A stretch of 64,000 nt of DNA, from assembly GCA_034509735.1 (NCBI GenBank), contig JACGWO010000003.1, positions 34,494,466 to 34,558,465 of the forward strand, in the 5' to 3' direction. Positions 10,566-24,900 of the stretch are shown one piece after another (position 1 is the first letter of the stretch; each line of letters starts with the position of its first letter). The translations under genes were made by a program, and so were the position numbers. The notes beneath the pieces were generated by a model. That model searched no databases, had not been told where the DNA came from, and was given only the letters and a program-made list of their open reading frames with translations. The stretch is from Sesamum alatum. Lineage: Eukaryota > Streptophyta > Magnoliopsida > Lamiales > Pedaliaceae.

Positions 10566-13500
10566 ATGGAAGCTAGAGTGGGGGTGGAAGGCGGTTCTTC
10601 CACGAGGAAGCTTCTCCATCACCACCACTCACGCCAGTCGCCGGCTCCGCAGCAGCAGCCCCAAATTTCACAGATTGGCACCGTGCCACAGCTTCTCGCT
10701 GGCGGCATTGCCGGAGCTTTCAGCAAGACATGTACTGCCCCACTAGCTCGACTCACCATTCTCTTTCAGGTTTAATCTCCTTATCTTGTTCTTGTTCTTG
10801 TTCTTCTTCTTCTTCTTCTTCTTCTTCTTCTTCTTCTTCTTCCCTCCTCTCTGGCGACAATCTTGCGCCCCTTTTTATTTTAAATTCGACTTTTTTCGAA
10901 GAAAAGCATACAAAATCAAATTCCATCGCATTTTTTCTTGGACGAGTTGAGTATCTACTTAAGTATTTGTAGCGGCCTGACTCTTATGAAAATTTTGAAA
11001 AATGTCTGACGAACCAACTAGATTGTTGTCTGTTCTCGCTTTACTTCATGAAAGGAGCCTTTTTCTTTTTTCCCCAAAGTTTTTTCTTCTCTAAACTAGC
11101 TGTATGAACGTTTGAACTTTACTGCAAAGATCACAAGTGTTGTCTGTCAGAACTTAGAATATAACTCGTTCAAATTACTCGATATCAAAAAAAAAAAAAA
11201 AAACTCGTTCAAATTACCTCTTTCTCCCGTGTCTATCTTTTGAGTTTTTATGACCGAGTATGGACTTATTCGTATTTTGAGGAAATTGATGTCTACTTTT
11301 GCATTTAAAAATCTTTAAAGAGACCAGCTTTTGTGTTTTTTTTTAATTAATTGTGCACTAAATTTACTACATTACTGCAGATGTAAATCTTGAAGTCTCT
11401 TTGGAACCATATAAATTCTGTTAGAGATGATATAGCTGGAATTTAATTGCATTTGGGATGCTATGTTCTATGCATGCTATGCTTGGTTAAGGTTCCCAAT
11501 GGGCGAAATTCTAAGTCTGTTAAAATATTACAATAACCTTTCTTTTGCCGTTGAACAGCTAAATGTTAGCTAATTACCTTTTTTATCTTTCTTTGCCTTG
11601 TTATTTCTTAATATTTTTGTTAAGCTTAAAAGCTTGTCATTCTTTTAGGTACAAGGCATGCACTCAGATGTTGCACTGATGAGTAAGCCTAGTATCTGGC
11701 GTGAGGCATTGCGCATAGTCAATGAAGAAGGTTTCAGAGCTTTCTGGAAAGGGAATTTGGTTACAATAGCACATCGGCTTCCTTATTCTTCAGTCAACTT
11801 TTATGCATATGAACAGTACAAGAGCGTGAGTATTTATGAGATGTGCATTGCAAACTTAATGTGGTTAAAGGATGTTTAATGTGCAGTTTATGGAGTTTTG
11901 CATGTGGCCCTTTTACTTATGTTAGAATCTTTCGCAGATATTAAAATCAATTCCCGGTCTTGATGGACATAGTAGAAATGCCAGTGCAGATGTCTTTGTG
12001 CACTTTGTAGGTGGTGGCTTGGCAGGAATAACTGCAGCTTCTGCAACATATCCATTGGATCTTGTCAGGACACGGCTTGCGGCACAGGTACAAGAATATT
12101 ATACTGTTAAAATAGAAAGCAGAACATGTTCACAATCAGTTGATTCCCATGACCTAGGCTTGGAGTAACAGGATGTTTCATAAATGTCAATGATGGAATT
12201 TGCTGATACAGTTTTCTATTACTTCTATTCGTGCACATCAAGCCAATTGGACAGAATTTAAAGATGGATAAGAAATAAAGAGAACACAGAAAGCCTCTCC
12301 TAGGAAAATAAACAAAGAAAACACAGGATATATTGTAAGACCTTCTAATTAGATTTGTGGAGGAACTTGGTTAGCTAGCAATTTCATTTTCTCTTCCCCT
12401 TGTTTTCGGTTTACACTTGTCTTTTTCATCTTTTGGTAGGATATATGCTTTTTGACTTCCTCTAATTGTTTTGTTGGTGAGTGGAAGCAATATGTTCTCT
12501 GTGGACTCATTTGGTTTGGAATTTTGTAGAGGAATGCTATATACTATCACGGCATAAGGCATGCACTTCATACCATCTGCAGAGATGAAGGTTTTCTCGG
12601 CCTGTACAAGGGGATGGGTGCAACATTATTGGTATTTTCATGTTACTTTCTCCAAAACTATGGCTTTGTATATTATATTCAGGCTCTGCTTTTAAGTACT
12701 TATTATTTCATGTTATTCTTTTTCTTTTGGTTGCAGGGTGTTGGACCCAGCATAGCTATTAGTTTCTCGGTTTATGAGAGTTTGAGATCTTATTGGCATT
12801 CTCAAAGGTGAGAAGAACTTGTTGTTAATGGACTGTAATATGGCATCTGCTTATTTTCCTTCATGCCCTTAAGAATTACATTTTCTGTTTCCACTAGGCC
12901 CAACGACTCTTCAGTTATGGTCAGCCTTGCTTGTGGCAGTCTTTCTGGCATTGCATCATCAACAGGTTGGTGGTTATAGTTCCTATGCTTTCTCTGATGT
13001 ACCTAACAAGACTGACCATTAAAAATTGTATGGTTCTGTTCATTGTACCCTACAATGTACTGTTTACCATTTGGAAGTCCCAACAATACTGGAATTCTAG
13101 TAAAGCAAAATTGGACTTCAGCTTGTGCGGTTAATCCCCGCCCTCTAATTTAGGATCAGTTAGTTGGAATAAGAATAATAGGGATTTTTCTTTTTGCCTT
13201 ATATTTCTTGATTGAATTTGCATTGTTGACTGGACATTCTATTTTTGGTTCCTATGGTAGAGTATGGACTTCCAATGTTAGTTGCAGTAGTGGAGGGGGC
13301 AAAAACACCATTTTTTCTGTATTTCTTGGCTCATGTCAATATGAAATTGCACACTGGACACACAAGTCGGGAATCTGGATGCCTTGATGTAAAGTGATTG
13401 ATAATTTTAATTTTTCTTATGGAAGATTCCTTCTGATGTTCAATCAGAAAAGTAGGCAAGACATGATCCATTTTGTTTATATCCTTGTTCACTGCAGCAA

Positions 13501-13736
13501 CGTTCCCTCTGGACCTAGTGAGGCGAAGAATGCAATTGGAAGGTGCTGCTGGTCGAGCGCGAGTGTATAATACGGGATTGTTTGGAACATTTGCACACAT
13601 TGTCCGTTCGGAAGGTTTCCGTGGTTTGTATAGAGGGATTATGCCAGAATACTACAAGGTAGTTCCAAGTGTAGGGATTGTTTTCATGACATATGAAACA
13701 CTGAAGAAGCTACTGTCACATGGGTCTTTTAGTTAG
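10566..13736 (+). CDS. mitochondrial carrier family protein (At3g53940/At3g55640 type)
   Basis: Seven exons: 10566-10769, 11649-11825, 11938-12087, 12530-12631, 12737-12807, 12898-12965, 13498-13736; 336 aa. It has three tandem carrier repeats of about 100 residues, each beginning with a signature helix: degenerate APLARLTILFQ in repeat 1, YPLDLVRTR in repeat 2 and FPLDLVRRR in repeat 3. Each repeat also carries the EGF-x-(A/G)-F/LY/WKG or YRG loop. The degenerate first signature and the N-terminal ARVGVEGG/GTVPQLLAGGIAGAFSKTCTAPLARL blocks are typical of the plant subgroup that includes Arabidopsis At3g53940, At3g55640 and At2g37890, near the CoA and adenine-nucleotide carriers. It should sit in the mitochondrial inner membrane. 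I do not know the transported substrate. A (TTC)n repeat lies in intron 1. Confidence 0.93.
10801..10843. repeat. (TTC)n microsatellite in carrier intron 1
   Basis: About 14 uninterrupted TTC units lie just inside intron 1, preceded by CTTGTT variants of the same unit. The run sits 30 bases after the donor site. It is a simple-sequence repeat and probably polymorphic. Confidence 0.95.
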
Positions 13737-15166
13737 TTGGCATTTCTTGCCACCCCTCTGGAGTGCAACCTGTGTCTCCAAGGAAGCAGTAACAGCATAT
13801 GTTTGGTTAAAATGTGTTGAGGCAGCCAGTAATGGTAGATGCTTCTTTTTCATCTGTGGTATTTCCAAAAATTTGATGGCAGTAAAAATTTTGTTCTGGC
13901 TGCCGAAAAGAACAGTTTTCAGTGTATAGGCTACTGATAGCATAGCGTGCTTACATTGAAGTATTATTTCTAAAAATAGTTTCTGGATTAGGGACACTAT
14001 AGTGATGATTGTATCATCGTGAAATTTTGTTGTTGCACCACTATGTCAAATCCTGTTAACGCTAATTGTATCATTTTTGGAGCCAAGCTCCAGTGAAGCA
14101 TTTTTCTGTTGCTTTGTTATTCTTGGATGAGACCAATTTCGAACTAACGTTCTTTTGGTAAAAGCAATGTATTGATGCAGCCATGCCATTTTAAATATGG
14201 GTGTCATGTCTCTTATACTGTTGAAATGCATGGCAATGGTGCGATACAATTTTTTTTACTATAGATATGTATGTAATGTATTCGATCAGGATGCCATGAA
14301 TATCCAGTCTTAAGGTGCAGAAAATCTTCACTTCATTTTCTTTTTTAGATCTTCACATCATTATGTTCTCATTGTTCTGAGGAATACTGAGGACCATGAA
14401 CAGTTGGGTAATGAATATCGGATGGCGTGTTTGGGTGTAAGTCTTCTTGTGGGAATTTATGACGACATATCCAGCTGGAATATTTGGAATATGTCTTCTC
14501 GGGGCTTGGTTCTGCGTCTGTGATGATAACTTTATATATTTTATTTAAAAAAATATTTTGTACACGTTGAATGGAGCAGAAGATAAAGTTAGTTTTTCTC
14601 TCTTGTTTGGATAATAGCTGAGATCTCTTGATATCCTGCTGCTGATTAACTGATTGCCGATGCTTTGTATATGTTTCAAAATACGAAACCCCCAGAGGGT
14701 TCGATGTTGTCATCTTAATTAAGAAAAATGGGGCACAATAAGACGTAGTAGTCCTTGTCCCATCTGGACTTGATTGATATCTATCCTTGGTTCCTTCAAA
14801 GTCTAACCTGGGCAGGTTAGAGATTAAATTCTTGAAAGTCCCATAAATGTTGATATGTTGGTGTTGGTTGAACAGTTCATTAAATTTCTCGAAGACCAGA
14901 AGCCAAAAACTAGTGTAGTTGTTTCTTTAAGGGTTCATTTTATTCACCAAAACATTGAAAAAGGAGCAGTGGTTAATATTGTTCCGACCAGGATTCAGTC
15001 TTTCGTGATATACAACTCTAGACCAAACAGGATCTGCAACATAAAATTTTCAGGTCTCTTCTTTTCTGTGACATTAACGGCCAGGGTTTCTCATAATTCA
15101 TAATACATTGACTCATGACTCTTTGAAGCCTTGTTCCCTGAAACAAAAGGCTTGCATTAAAACTAA
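13737..15166. other. 3' flank of the carrier gene and non-coding DNA
   Basis: The first several hundred bases probably form the 3' untranslated region of the carrier gene. No gene could be supported in the remainder. Short open frames on both strands have no recognisable domain. Confidence 0.5.
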
Positions 15167-15633
15167 GGGATAATTACACAATCCACTCTTGAGATTTGAT
15201 GTAATTACATATAGATTCCCTGTAATTTGGAAAATTACTTCTAGTACCCTTGAGATTTGCTTTCGTATGACAAATAGGTTCCTTTGTTAATCAAATTTGT
15301 TGATATGAACAAAAAAATTGAATGAAAACCGATTTTTAACCTTGATAGACTTATAACTGACTTATTGCAGGTCAAACAAATATTCTGATTAGATTATACA
15401 TATAAGGGTGAATATATACATCTTCACATGCATTAATGTGTGAAGATGGTCGTAAAAAGATTTATTTGACCTGTATCAGCTTCAGTTGTTAATATTAGCA
15501 GATTTGGTGAATTTTGACTGACGGATGAACTTATTTGTTAGACGAAAGCAAACCTCAGTGATACTAAATGTAATTTTTCAAACCACAGGGACTACATAAT
15601 TACACTAAACCTCATAAGAGGACAGTGTAATTA
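15167..15633. mobile_element. foldback MITE-like element
   Basis: The two ends are inverted copies of each other. The left arm begins ataattacacaatccactct, and the reverse complement of the right end reads taattacactgtcctcttat. Similarity continues for about 130 bases through the ccctgtaattt and gaggtttgctttcgt phrases. The middle contains a second short palindrome (catcttcacat…atgtgtgaagatg, around 15420-15450). No ORF is present, so the element is non-autonomous. A flanking target duplication is not clean (attaaaa on both sides is the best candidate), so the superfamily is uncertain; Mutator-like is possible. Confidence 0.65.
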
Positions 15634-18600
15634 AAATAAACAATACCTTCCGTTGATAGACATCTTTTTTTGAGCTCGGTGATTGTGAGGAATAAAATCC
15701 CTCAGTATCATTTACAGCATGTCGTTGGTGCACCCAAAATCGTCTTTGTGAAGTCAGGATATTCCCTGGCCATCTTGTATCTTCCTTAGCTCTATATCAA
15801 CTTTAAGGCAGCTAATCTGTCGTTTATGTATACCAATATGGATCAGATTCTGCATGAAACCTCACATTTCACTGATGCTCTAACAAGGCTTTTGCACCAA
15901 GTAGGATTTTCCAAGAACGACAAATGGCAACCAAGAACGAGCACGAGAATGATGTCCACTTGTGATGACACTGAAAGGAGAAAAAGGGTTGAGGCTGCTC
16001 GTTGGCATAGCCGCATAGATCATTGGTAATCACCCCGCAAATCTCACTAGCGGCTGTAGTTCAGGCCAGGGATATCACTATTTTTCGCGAATCCTCTGGA
16101 CATAAACAGCTGCATTTGTTACTTCTTAGGATCAAGAACTTTTGTGGGGGGAGTGCTTTTTAGATGAAATCAATCCATGCAAGATATTGTGCTTCAGGCA
16201 TAAAGGAAAAGATATTAGGACCACGTTCTGTTTTCAGGCAAATGGCACATTCCTGGATTTCCACAAGCATCACCTCTGCTGCAACAAGTATATGCTACAT
16301 CTTATTCTTTTCGCTGCTTTATTTGTATACTTGTCCTATCAAGGAGCACAACGATACTGCGACAGTATGACTCTACCTGGGAAAGTAAAAATCACCAGCG
16401 ACATAACGGCAAGACAGGCAAAGTAAAACATGCAATCTAACTTCCATCAAGCTATTAAACAGCTAATCTGATGAAACATGCAAATATTTACCTAATTTAC
16501 CGTTCTTGATTTATCTACAGTGAAAGTTGAAGAATAACACAACACGGTCACTAGTTCAGGATGCTCAAAACACTTGAAGCAGTACGATGATCAGCTTCCT
16601 GAATAAAGATACAGATCACTTCCAGCTTTCTGCTATTCACGGCGATCAAGTCTGTAAACTGTGATTTGATGCTATATTTTTTGAACCCCCTTTTCATGTG
16701 GGGATATTTTCTGGTCCTGTTGAGAAAGCAGTCAAGGAAGAATTAAAACATCATTTTCCGATAAAGGAAAGGTTCCCTTCTTATGATTGGTTAGGAGGGA
16801 ACAGAATCATCGATGATTGCAGGTGACAGCACCTTATCATGGCTTTACTCTTCTTTATCCCTCCTCTAATCCTGCTTGGGAATTTAATATCGATGCTTTC
16901 TTAGACACTATATATTCTTCTCTCCCCCATGCATAGAGATCATCAGTCCCTTCTGCATGAAACTGTCTCAAAAACTCTCCTTTCTGATTCTGCTCCTCAA
17001 ATGATATTGGTGTGAGGATCAGGTAATCTGCATCCTGAGGTTTGGATGATTACTGAATTTATTGTTTCATCTAGCCCTCGGGCTGCAGATTATCCCATCT
17101 TCACGACCAGCAAAAACAAGAAAACCTTCACATACCTACTCCTGAAGGTAACCTTTATCTGTTTTCTTTTGTCACTTAAAAGATGGTTCCGTTTCATGAG
17201 CATGTAACATTAGTATGGAATTTCATTGTAATAAAAAGGCGTTACAAATCTAATTACAGTGCGGTATCTACTCTTCTACAATTTGGCAAGTTAAAATATC
17301 TTGTGAAATTGATAAATTCCAATGAGCAATCAGTAGAGAACGTCCAATATCATGGCAGGTTTTTGCAGAACTGCTACAGCTTCTTTCTTGCTCTCAGACA
17401 AGTCTTTCGTATCTTCCAACAGAAGGAGTTCCATCATCTTCAACCAGAAAAATCAGCTTCCTTGGTCAATCACATGGTGCTGCTAACACATAATTTGTCT
17501 TAACTGCGTGCAATCAGAAAACAAGTTGTTATTACAGTTTGTGATGATTGTCATGATGAGAAACTTATTAAGGTTCCGTGTTGATAATTCTTGACGATGA
17601 TGTGCCAGAGAAAGAGCCATGAACCAAACCAACATAAAATGAACTTATGACAAAACACCATGGAGGATGTATAACTACTATAATTTGGTTCCATTCGGTT
17701 TTATATACTCGTCTGAGTATTCAATTAACGGGCCATCGTCAGTTTCAGGTTCATTACTTAAAAACGTATAGGCCATGATACCAATTTGCATTTACATATA
17801 CTTGAACTTTGTTCGATGCCATAAACATACAGAAACAAGAACTTATTACAAGCAAGGAAACTCATATCTTTCGTAGTTTGCTTATTCCAGCTGCTTTAAC
17901 CGCATGTAAGTATATAGCTTTTTGAGCCTTGTTTCAGATTGCAGCTATATATCTCATGCATCAAAACAGAGACGTTGGAGAGAGCTTCACGACAAGACTT
18001 CTCATTGCAACCAAGACTTCTTCTGTCTGTCTTGGATGATCCAAGTGAACCTTAACAGCTAAAGCAAAGGGATTATGTGAACGTTACAGGCTTTTGTCTA
18101 AAGAGAAAAAGGGGTCTATCAGCAAATCGCACATTAAGCTAAATCAACTTTACATAGAATTAATGAATAAGGCAACTTGTTACTTAAACGACTGATTCTC
18201 CAAAAACTTCTCAAGTATTTATCTTGTAGCATTATTACTAAAAAGCTTACTGTTATTGTAACGACGGGATTCGTTAGTTTGCAGGAAATATAAAAATGCT
18301 ACTGTGTCATTTTGTTTAATGCAGAAAAAACTTGCATTTTCATGATTATGGCAAAGTTAAGATTTATCAAGGCAGAAGTAGCAAACTGATCATCAAGAAT
18401 CTTGGCTGATTGTCCCAGTTGAAGGACATGTTCGAAATTTTATATAGCATGAATATGGTACCATCAATCAATCAATCATAATATTCAAAAAGCATTGTGT
18501 GCTTAATATATTCCCCTCCCAGCCACAGAAAAATGAGAAGGATTAGATGGTGATAAATGGATAGGATATAACCAAGTTATTTTATTGCTAAAGAGCCAAG

Positions 18601-18904
18601 CTGTGAGTTTCTTCTACTAAAAGAAGCAATGTGCGCATAAGATGCTGGGGAAACAAATCATTCACCTACATGAAGTATTTCTGATCTTGAACTAAACAAC
18701 TCGCTACAGCTATGGAATTAATATTAACATCTGATCTTCAATTACATTTGAAGATTAACAATGTTTCATCCCGCATGCCAATCAATACATTCGCCCCGTG
18801 CCCCCAACAAAGAAGGAAAAACAGAAAGAAACATTATTCATTCCCAACCAAGAATCACTGTACACAAATTTTACACAATGAAGCGTCATGTACCATCACC
18901 AGTT
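15634..18904. other. gene-poor region downstream of ATG1
   Basis: I searched both strands for exons and found none I can defend. Small open frames at 15826-16029 and 16142-16426 lack recognisable domains. The stretch 16680-17150 has patches of protein-like composition without a continuous frame, so a decayed gene or transposon fragment is possible. The right end includes the likely 3' untranslated region of ATG1. Confidence 0.45.
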
Positions 18905-21900
18905 TCATGAAGCAGAGGGCCGATCCTCAGCCTTGAAAAGTGCCATTCTTTGAGACTGCGAAATGCTTTGCCTGTTACTGAGGACATCAATGTAATTCTT
19001 AATGCGATATCGATCTGAGTTTGTGAGGGAAAATGGAGGATTCAGAATAAGAGAGGGCGCTTCCACTAGAATAAATCGTAATAAACGCACTGCTTTTGAA
19101 TATGAAAGCACAGCATTTTCAATATCACCCATGTATTCCTCAACCTGGAAAAAATGACAGTAAGATGACATAAAAAAATCAGATTTCAAGATTAAGAATT
19201 TCTAAACCTCCTTTCAGCTGGTTCTTGATTGTATTTTGGAGCTGTAACAGACACAGACACGACTCATAATACTCATGATATTATTCAGGAAACCTGCTAC
19301 CTGAAGTATTTCTCGTACTACTCTTCAACAAAAACCTAACACCATTGTAAAGATAATCTAGTTTTGCTATAAAAATTACATATTTTGATTGGATCCCAGA
19401 AATTAATCGTCATGATAGAGAGAGTGAAATACCCATGTCTTATGGAACCTCGCAGAACAAATAAACATATACTTACCGCTCCACGTCTGCCCAATGCAAG
19501 GGCAGACTGATATATCAGCTCCATTGCATCTGGCATCTCCATGTTACCTGCATTCAGGAAACTTGCATAAATGCCATTGCACAGTTTGCTACCACATGTA
19601 ACTTTAGAATGTGGATATATGCGTACATGCACAGACACATATATATGAACAGACAGCAATTGGAGTATCTCTTTGATTTTGATCAAAGAGAAAGCCAGTT
19701 TCACCAAAGTTAGCTCAATCTTGTGAATGATAGGGCCTGGATTGTTGACATATATGAGCATATATCTAGCAAGTGGGTGCACAATATAGTAGCAAGTTTA
19801 AGAGACGATGATCTTATTGACTTGACGCCTTCTTTCCTTCTCCTTCAATTTCATCTTCTCTCTTTCCTTTTTTTTTTTTTTTTTTTTGGGGCATTCTTTT
19901 GGGGTTTATATATAGTTTGATACACGGCAGGAAATCTGAAGTTGCATGAGAAAAGACAGGGTTTACATAATCCAAAACAAAAATTGGAGAATATCCAACG
20001 CCGGGGTTATATTGATTAAGAGAAGTAGATGAATGTAGGTGTTAGAAATCATCACGAAATGAAAATATCAAGGAGTCAAAACCATACCTGGTTCTATCAC
20101 TTTAGCAAGTTCCTCGGCGTTCCCAACTTCATGAAGAAATGCTCTCTCTATCTCGGAACAGACATGCTGTGGCCCCTGAGTGTTGTCAATACTGTGACAC
20201 TCTTGGTCATCTGGACTCTGTTGAACTTTAGACACTTCTCTCGATCTTGTAGTCTCTAGGCTTGAACTTCCTTCAATAGCTGATGCAGCATGTGTATGAC
20301 AAATATCCAACGCTTGCTTCCATATAGCAAGAATTACAAGCTGCAATGAAAATGCTTCCAGTTGCTTTTCTCCCTCCATCTAGCAAATGAAAGCTATACT
20401 GATTGGTTTTATATCATGATAGAAACATAAGAGAGCTAAATGAACAGACAATGCAAAAAGATGCAGGCGGTATAAACAAGAAATTCTCAATGTTAATGCA
20501 TCCAGGGAACTACAACTAGACCATGTTTTCTATTATTGAGGAATTGATGCTTAATTGGCACAAAAGAATTGTAAAAAGAAAATGATGGAAGGGCTCCATG
20601 GCCTTGACTAGCTCATTTTTTTAGTCAGATTGTCTCTTGTTCTACACATACACACAAACAAATAACCTCCACCACCACCATGTATTTTCTCTTTCTTTAC
20701 TTGTCTGACAATCAATATTACAGCACATAACAAATGACTCTTTTACATCATTCACACAATTATTCTCACACTTTACATTACATAACTAACTTCATGATTT
20801 GACACAAATAACATGACAGTGATCCCATTTGAGGGCAAATCAAATCAAATCAGAACTTCTTGGGCTTGAAATGAAGTTGAACACATTTTACCCATTTTTA
20901 ACCTTTAGATACAACTAACTAATCCAAGCACATTTGTAATTTCATTGGGGTGGGGGGTGTTTGGGATTTCGTAAAGGCATTCCTTAAAATGAACACCACA
21001 TGAACCTTGCGCCTTTTTATAATCATTTAGCGCAGATGGCATGGATCAGAAAAAAGATTCTTCCAGGCACCTTCTATTAAACCACACCACTTTCCGCAGC
21101 CTGCCAAAAAGGTCCGCAAAAGTAGCCCTTCAAAATCAACACTGTATGGACCTTAATCTTTTTATAATCATTTAGCATAGATGGCATGGGTCAAAAAAGA
21201 GATTCTACCAGGAAGATCTATTAAACCACACCACCATCCTCAGATTGCCCTAAAGGCACTTAAAAATAAGGATTTCATCTGGTGAGGAGCATTGGCTTGG
21301 TTAATTATGGAACACCTTCATTTGCAATGGCCAAATAATTTCCAAACTAATATCATTATGTCTTGAATTTAGCTGGATGTTGCGACTGCATCTTGAAGAA
21401 AAAAATTGGAGCATCATGTTATCCTCAAATATAACAGGCAATAATGAATCCCACTGCCAACCTTTCCTGTAATTCTTTTTCAGAATTATTTCAGTTTCAA
21501 TGTCTAAATAAAAAATATTACTATTGTTTCCAAATTTTATTGGTTCAACTTTCAGTAACATCTGCTATGACAAAGAGCTGCAAGTTACCTTTTCATTCAC
21601 TAATTCAGTAATAGAAGATGCACAATGCTGCAGCGACTTGATCCGCATCATGCAGTCAGTTGATGGCTGCTCGAAGGTGTTAGCTACATCCATTGATCCT
21701 TGTGAGGTCCTAGGGGTTGATATGCGACTCTCCACATTCCCAGTGTAACCAACCCTACCAGATGCTCCTCCAATAATTGGCACGGGATCACTTGTTGCGT
21801 TCGTATTTCCAGAATCAAGAGTGGGACTACCAATTTTAGGGGGAAACTGGCTTGGCTTAGAAGCACGTGTTGAAGAAGATATCTCTAGTGGAGGACCTGA

Positions 21901-24900
21901 CACAATTACATAATCCTGGTCGATAGACTCCAGCGAATCCACAACTGTGAAATTGATGCACATTAGACAAAGAAAATAAGCATCTTTAAGCAAGACCACC
22001 TGCATATTGTCGCTCTACACTAAAAAGGCGGGCAGACGATTAAACAAGTAAGCACCTTTTGGACGCCTGTCTGGTGATCCGAGGTCTGTGGTTTTAAGAG
22101 ATCCTTTCAGGTTTCCTTCTGAAAGTTGGCGGCCGCCAAGACCGGACCCAGTTATTTCCGTTTTACACTGGGTGCTACTATACTTTGAAGAATCTGGTCT
22201 ATTTGCAAGATTAAAACTATCCCTCCTATCAGGTTTTGAGTCCAGAGAAAATCCATGCATGGATCTGATGGTGGACCTCCTTCGAAATGATGGACTGCCA
22301 TCAGGTCCGCTGGAATCGTAATCTAGACTAAATGGTAAGCAATCTTCCTGGGGACTTCCTTCCGCATTCCTCTCAGAAAAGGGGAAATCATTTAATACTC
22401 TTTGTGGTTGCCTATTCCTGTTCACGACAAAGAAGTCCACCTCTATCAAAACTCAGAAAAAAGCTTGTATTCCCAAGATAACGGATATATCTAAACCTTA
22501 TCTGCCTGTACGATTCCTCCGGTTGTCGGTCAGAAATATATGGATGGTTGAAAAATTCTTCAAATGTCAATCGCTCAACTGTGCAAGTAAGGGTATTGAC
22601 CAGTAATAAATAATACATTTTAGATAAGATGAACAAAAGGAACTAAATATTTCAAGATTAGTGAAGTACATGAGGAATACCTGGATTGCGACGCAGCAGT
22701 TTCCTACACAAATCTAGGCAGTGAGGACTCAAATCCTTCGCCTCTGGTGGAAATTGCAACTCAACTGACTTCATGATATTTTGTAGAAGCTGCAAAATAA
22801 ATTCAGCACAGGGTTTAGGCAACGAGGATCACTTCACAAGAAAAATTCTTTGTTGCATGAAGAGATTAAGAAGACGACACCTGTATCTGATTACTTCCTG
22901 TAAATGGGGTTTTCCCAGTGACAAGTTGAAAAAGAATTGCGCCAACACTCCAGAGATCTGCCTGTGTTATCAGCTCAAGGTTAATACAGGATTTATGTGT
23001 GGGACTCAGTGAATATGTAAGTGAATGTCACCTTCGCATCATACTTCTGGAGCTGCATTATTTCTGGAGCCATGTACAATGGTGAACCACATAAGGTTTC
23101 CGCGAGCCCTCTAGGTTGTAATGATCTGGCATAAGAAAAAATAACTTTCAGAAATGTAAGTTTCAGTCTTTCTACAGAAGACATGCCTATGTATATTAAC
23201 AGATTCGAAGAAATAAATGCATGACTGATATTCTGAAGATATCTGCACTCTAATCATTCAAGAGAGGCAAACTGCTGACTTTGCACAAATTTGGTCTGAC
23301 AACTTTCCCCTTTCATAAGTTTCCATGTGTCCCATTATTCCCACCTTTCTCCCCTGGTTTAGTTATAACTTGAATTTTTCTCCCAATATGCTGTTTCTTT
23401 TTCTTTACTATCAGATTATATTCTTTAACTATTTAAAACTACAATGACATTTTTATGAAGAATCAAATAAAACAGAAATCAAACATTAATACTTCCAAAT
23501 AAGTTTTGAGTATAAAAAAATGTGCATGTGCAAAATATGCAGAATCTGCTCGCATAAATTAAGCAAATAAAAGTACTTTAACCATGTCAAACTGTCATAA
23601 GGGAAGGGGGAAAAGCAATAATAAGTCATTTTATGCAAACTCGACTAGAGATTCTGATGCTAAGGACATTAGAAAACACAAAAGCAAGAAATGGCCCAAA
23701 CTCAAAGGATAATTCAAAAAACGTAGCAAAACTATCAGACTGTTTAGAATGTCAAAATCAAAGCACTAGCAATATCTAATGCATTAGATTGTCAAATTCA
23801 TGCTCAAACCTAACCAATTAGTAATTCAGTTAAGCCCAAGCCTGAAGACGTGATATTTCTTGGTCAAAGCAAAAGGAACACTTATGTCTGTAGACTACCC
23901 AGAATAGATTAAAAATCTGTACCATCAATCATCCTTTTCTTTGAAAACTAGATGTTCTGTGGTCAAAGATCCAGAATCAGCATTAGGTCGAAATATTCTT
24001 GCGCAAACACTTTGGCAACAGTAAAGTGCAAGTAGCAGGCAATATTTAGTCAAGTCAGACAGAAAGCACGTAATGAGCACCCATACACGTTAGAGAGAAT
24101 AACTATCACAAAGTTTTCACAAAGAGACATGCACAACTTCCTCCCATAACATATCAAGGATGCAGCTGCTGGAGCCAGAAAAGCAAGTCTTCTAGAAATG
24201 GTGGCAATACCTTGCAAAGCCGAAGTCAGCAATCTTCAGGACGCTAGTATCATTATTTGCGGAAAGGAGTAGATTCTGTTCCAGGAATGAGATACATAAG
24301 ACATTTCAACAAGATGACCATTTCAGCACATATCAAAAACTAGTGAAGAAACCACTGATGGAGTTATAGGAGGAAGTAATGAGGATCAATAACCTCCTCA
24401 ACAATAATATTTAGCTTAGATACTGCAAGAACGTAGAGTATTTGGAAGCTGACATTATGAACATATACTAGTTATGCCATGGAGATTGCTTCATCATATA
24501 GTTGCTTCCCAAGATCTCAATTATAAGTGTTGGTGTATTGCTTGAGACAACGAAACAACCTAAACAAAGACAGAAGGAGAAGATTGGCTATTAATGCTAA
24601 CCTGGGGCTTTAAATCTCGGTGTATAAGGTTGTTATCACGAAGAACTTTGAGACCCTCAGCTGCAAGAGCATAAAATATAACAAACTAATTATTCTAGAA
24701 ATCAAACCGTATACAGAACAACAGGGAACAAAAAGAGATACCTAATTGCTGCATAAAGTGCTTTGCAGTTGCTTCAGGGATTTTTCCTTGCCGTTGTTGA
24801 ATATACATTGAGAGGTCACCCCCTTTGCAGTACTCCAAAACAATGTATATCTTTCCCGGTTCCTAAAGCCATACACAATAAAACTTGTTTTCAGTCTAAT

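Noticed and set aside
15826..16426. Open frames that might be pieces of a gene (…HETSHFTDALTRLLHQVGF…; …HLCCNKYMLHLILFAALFVYL…)
   Set aside because: They cannot be joined by plausible splice sites into one product, and no domain is recognisable.
16680..17150. Protein-like stretch (…HVGIFSGPVEKAVKEELKHHF…) considered as an exon or decayed phosphatase
   Set aside because: The frame breaks after about 45 codons and the resemblance to any family is not convincing.
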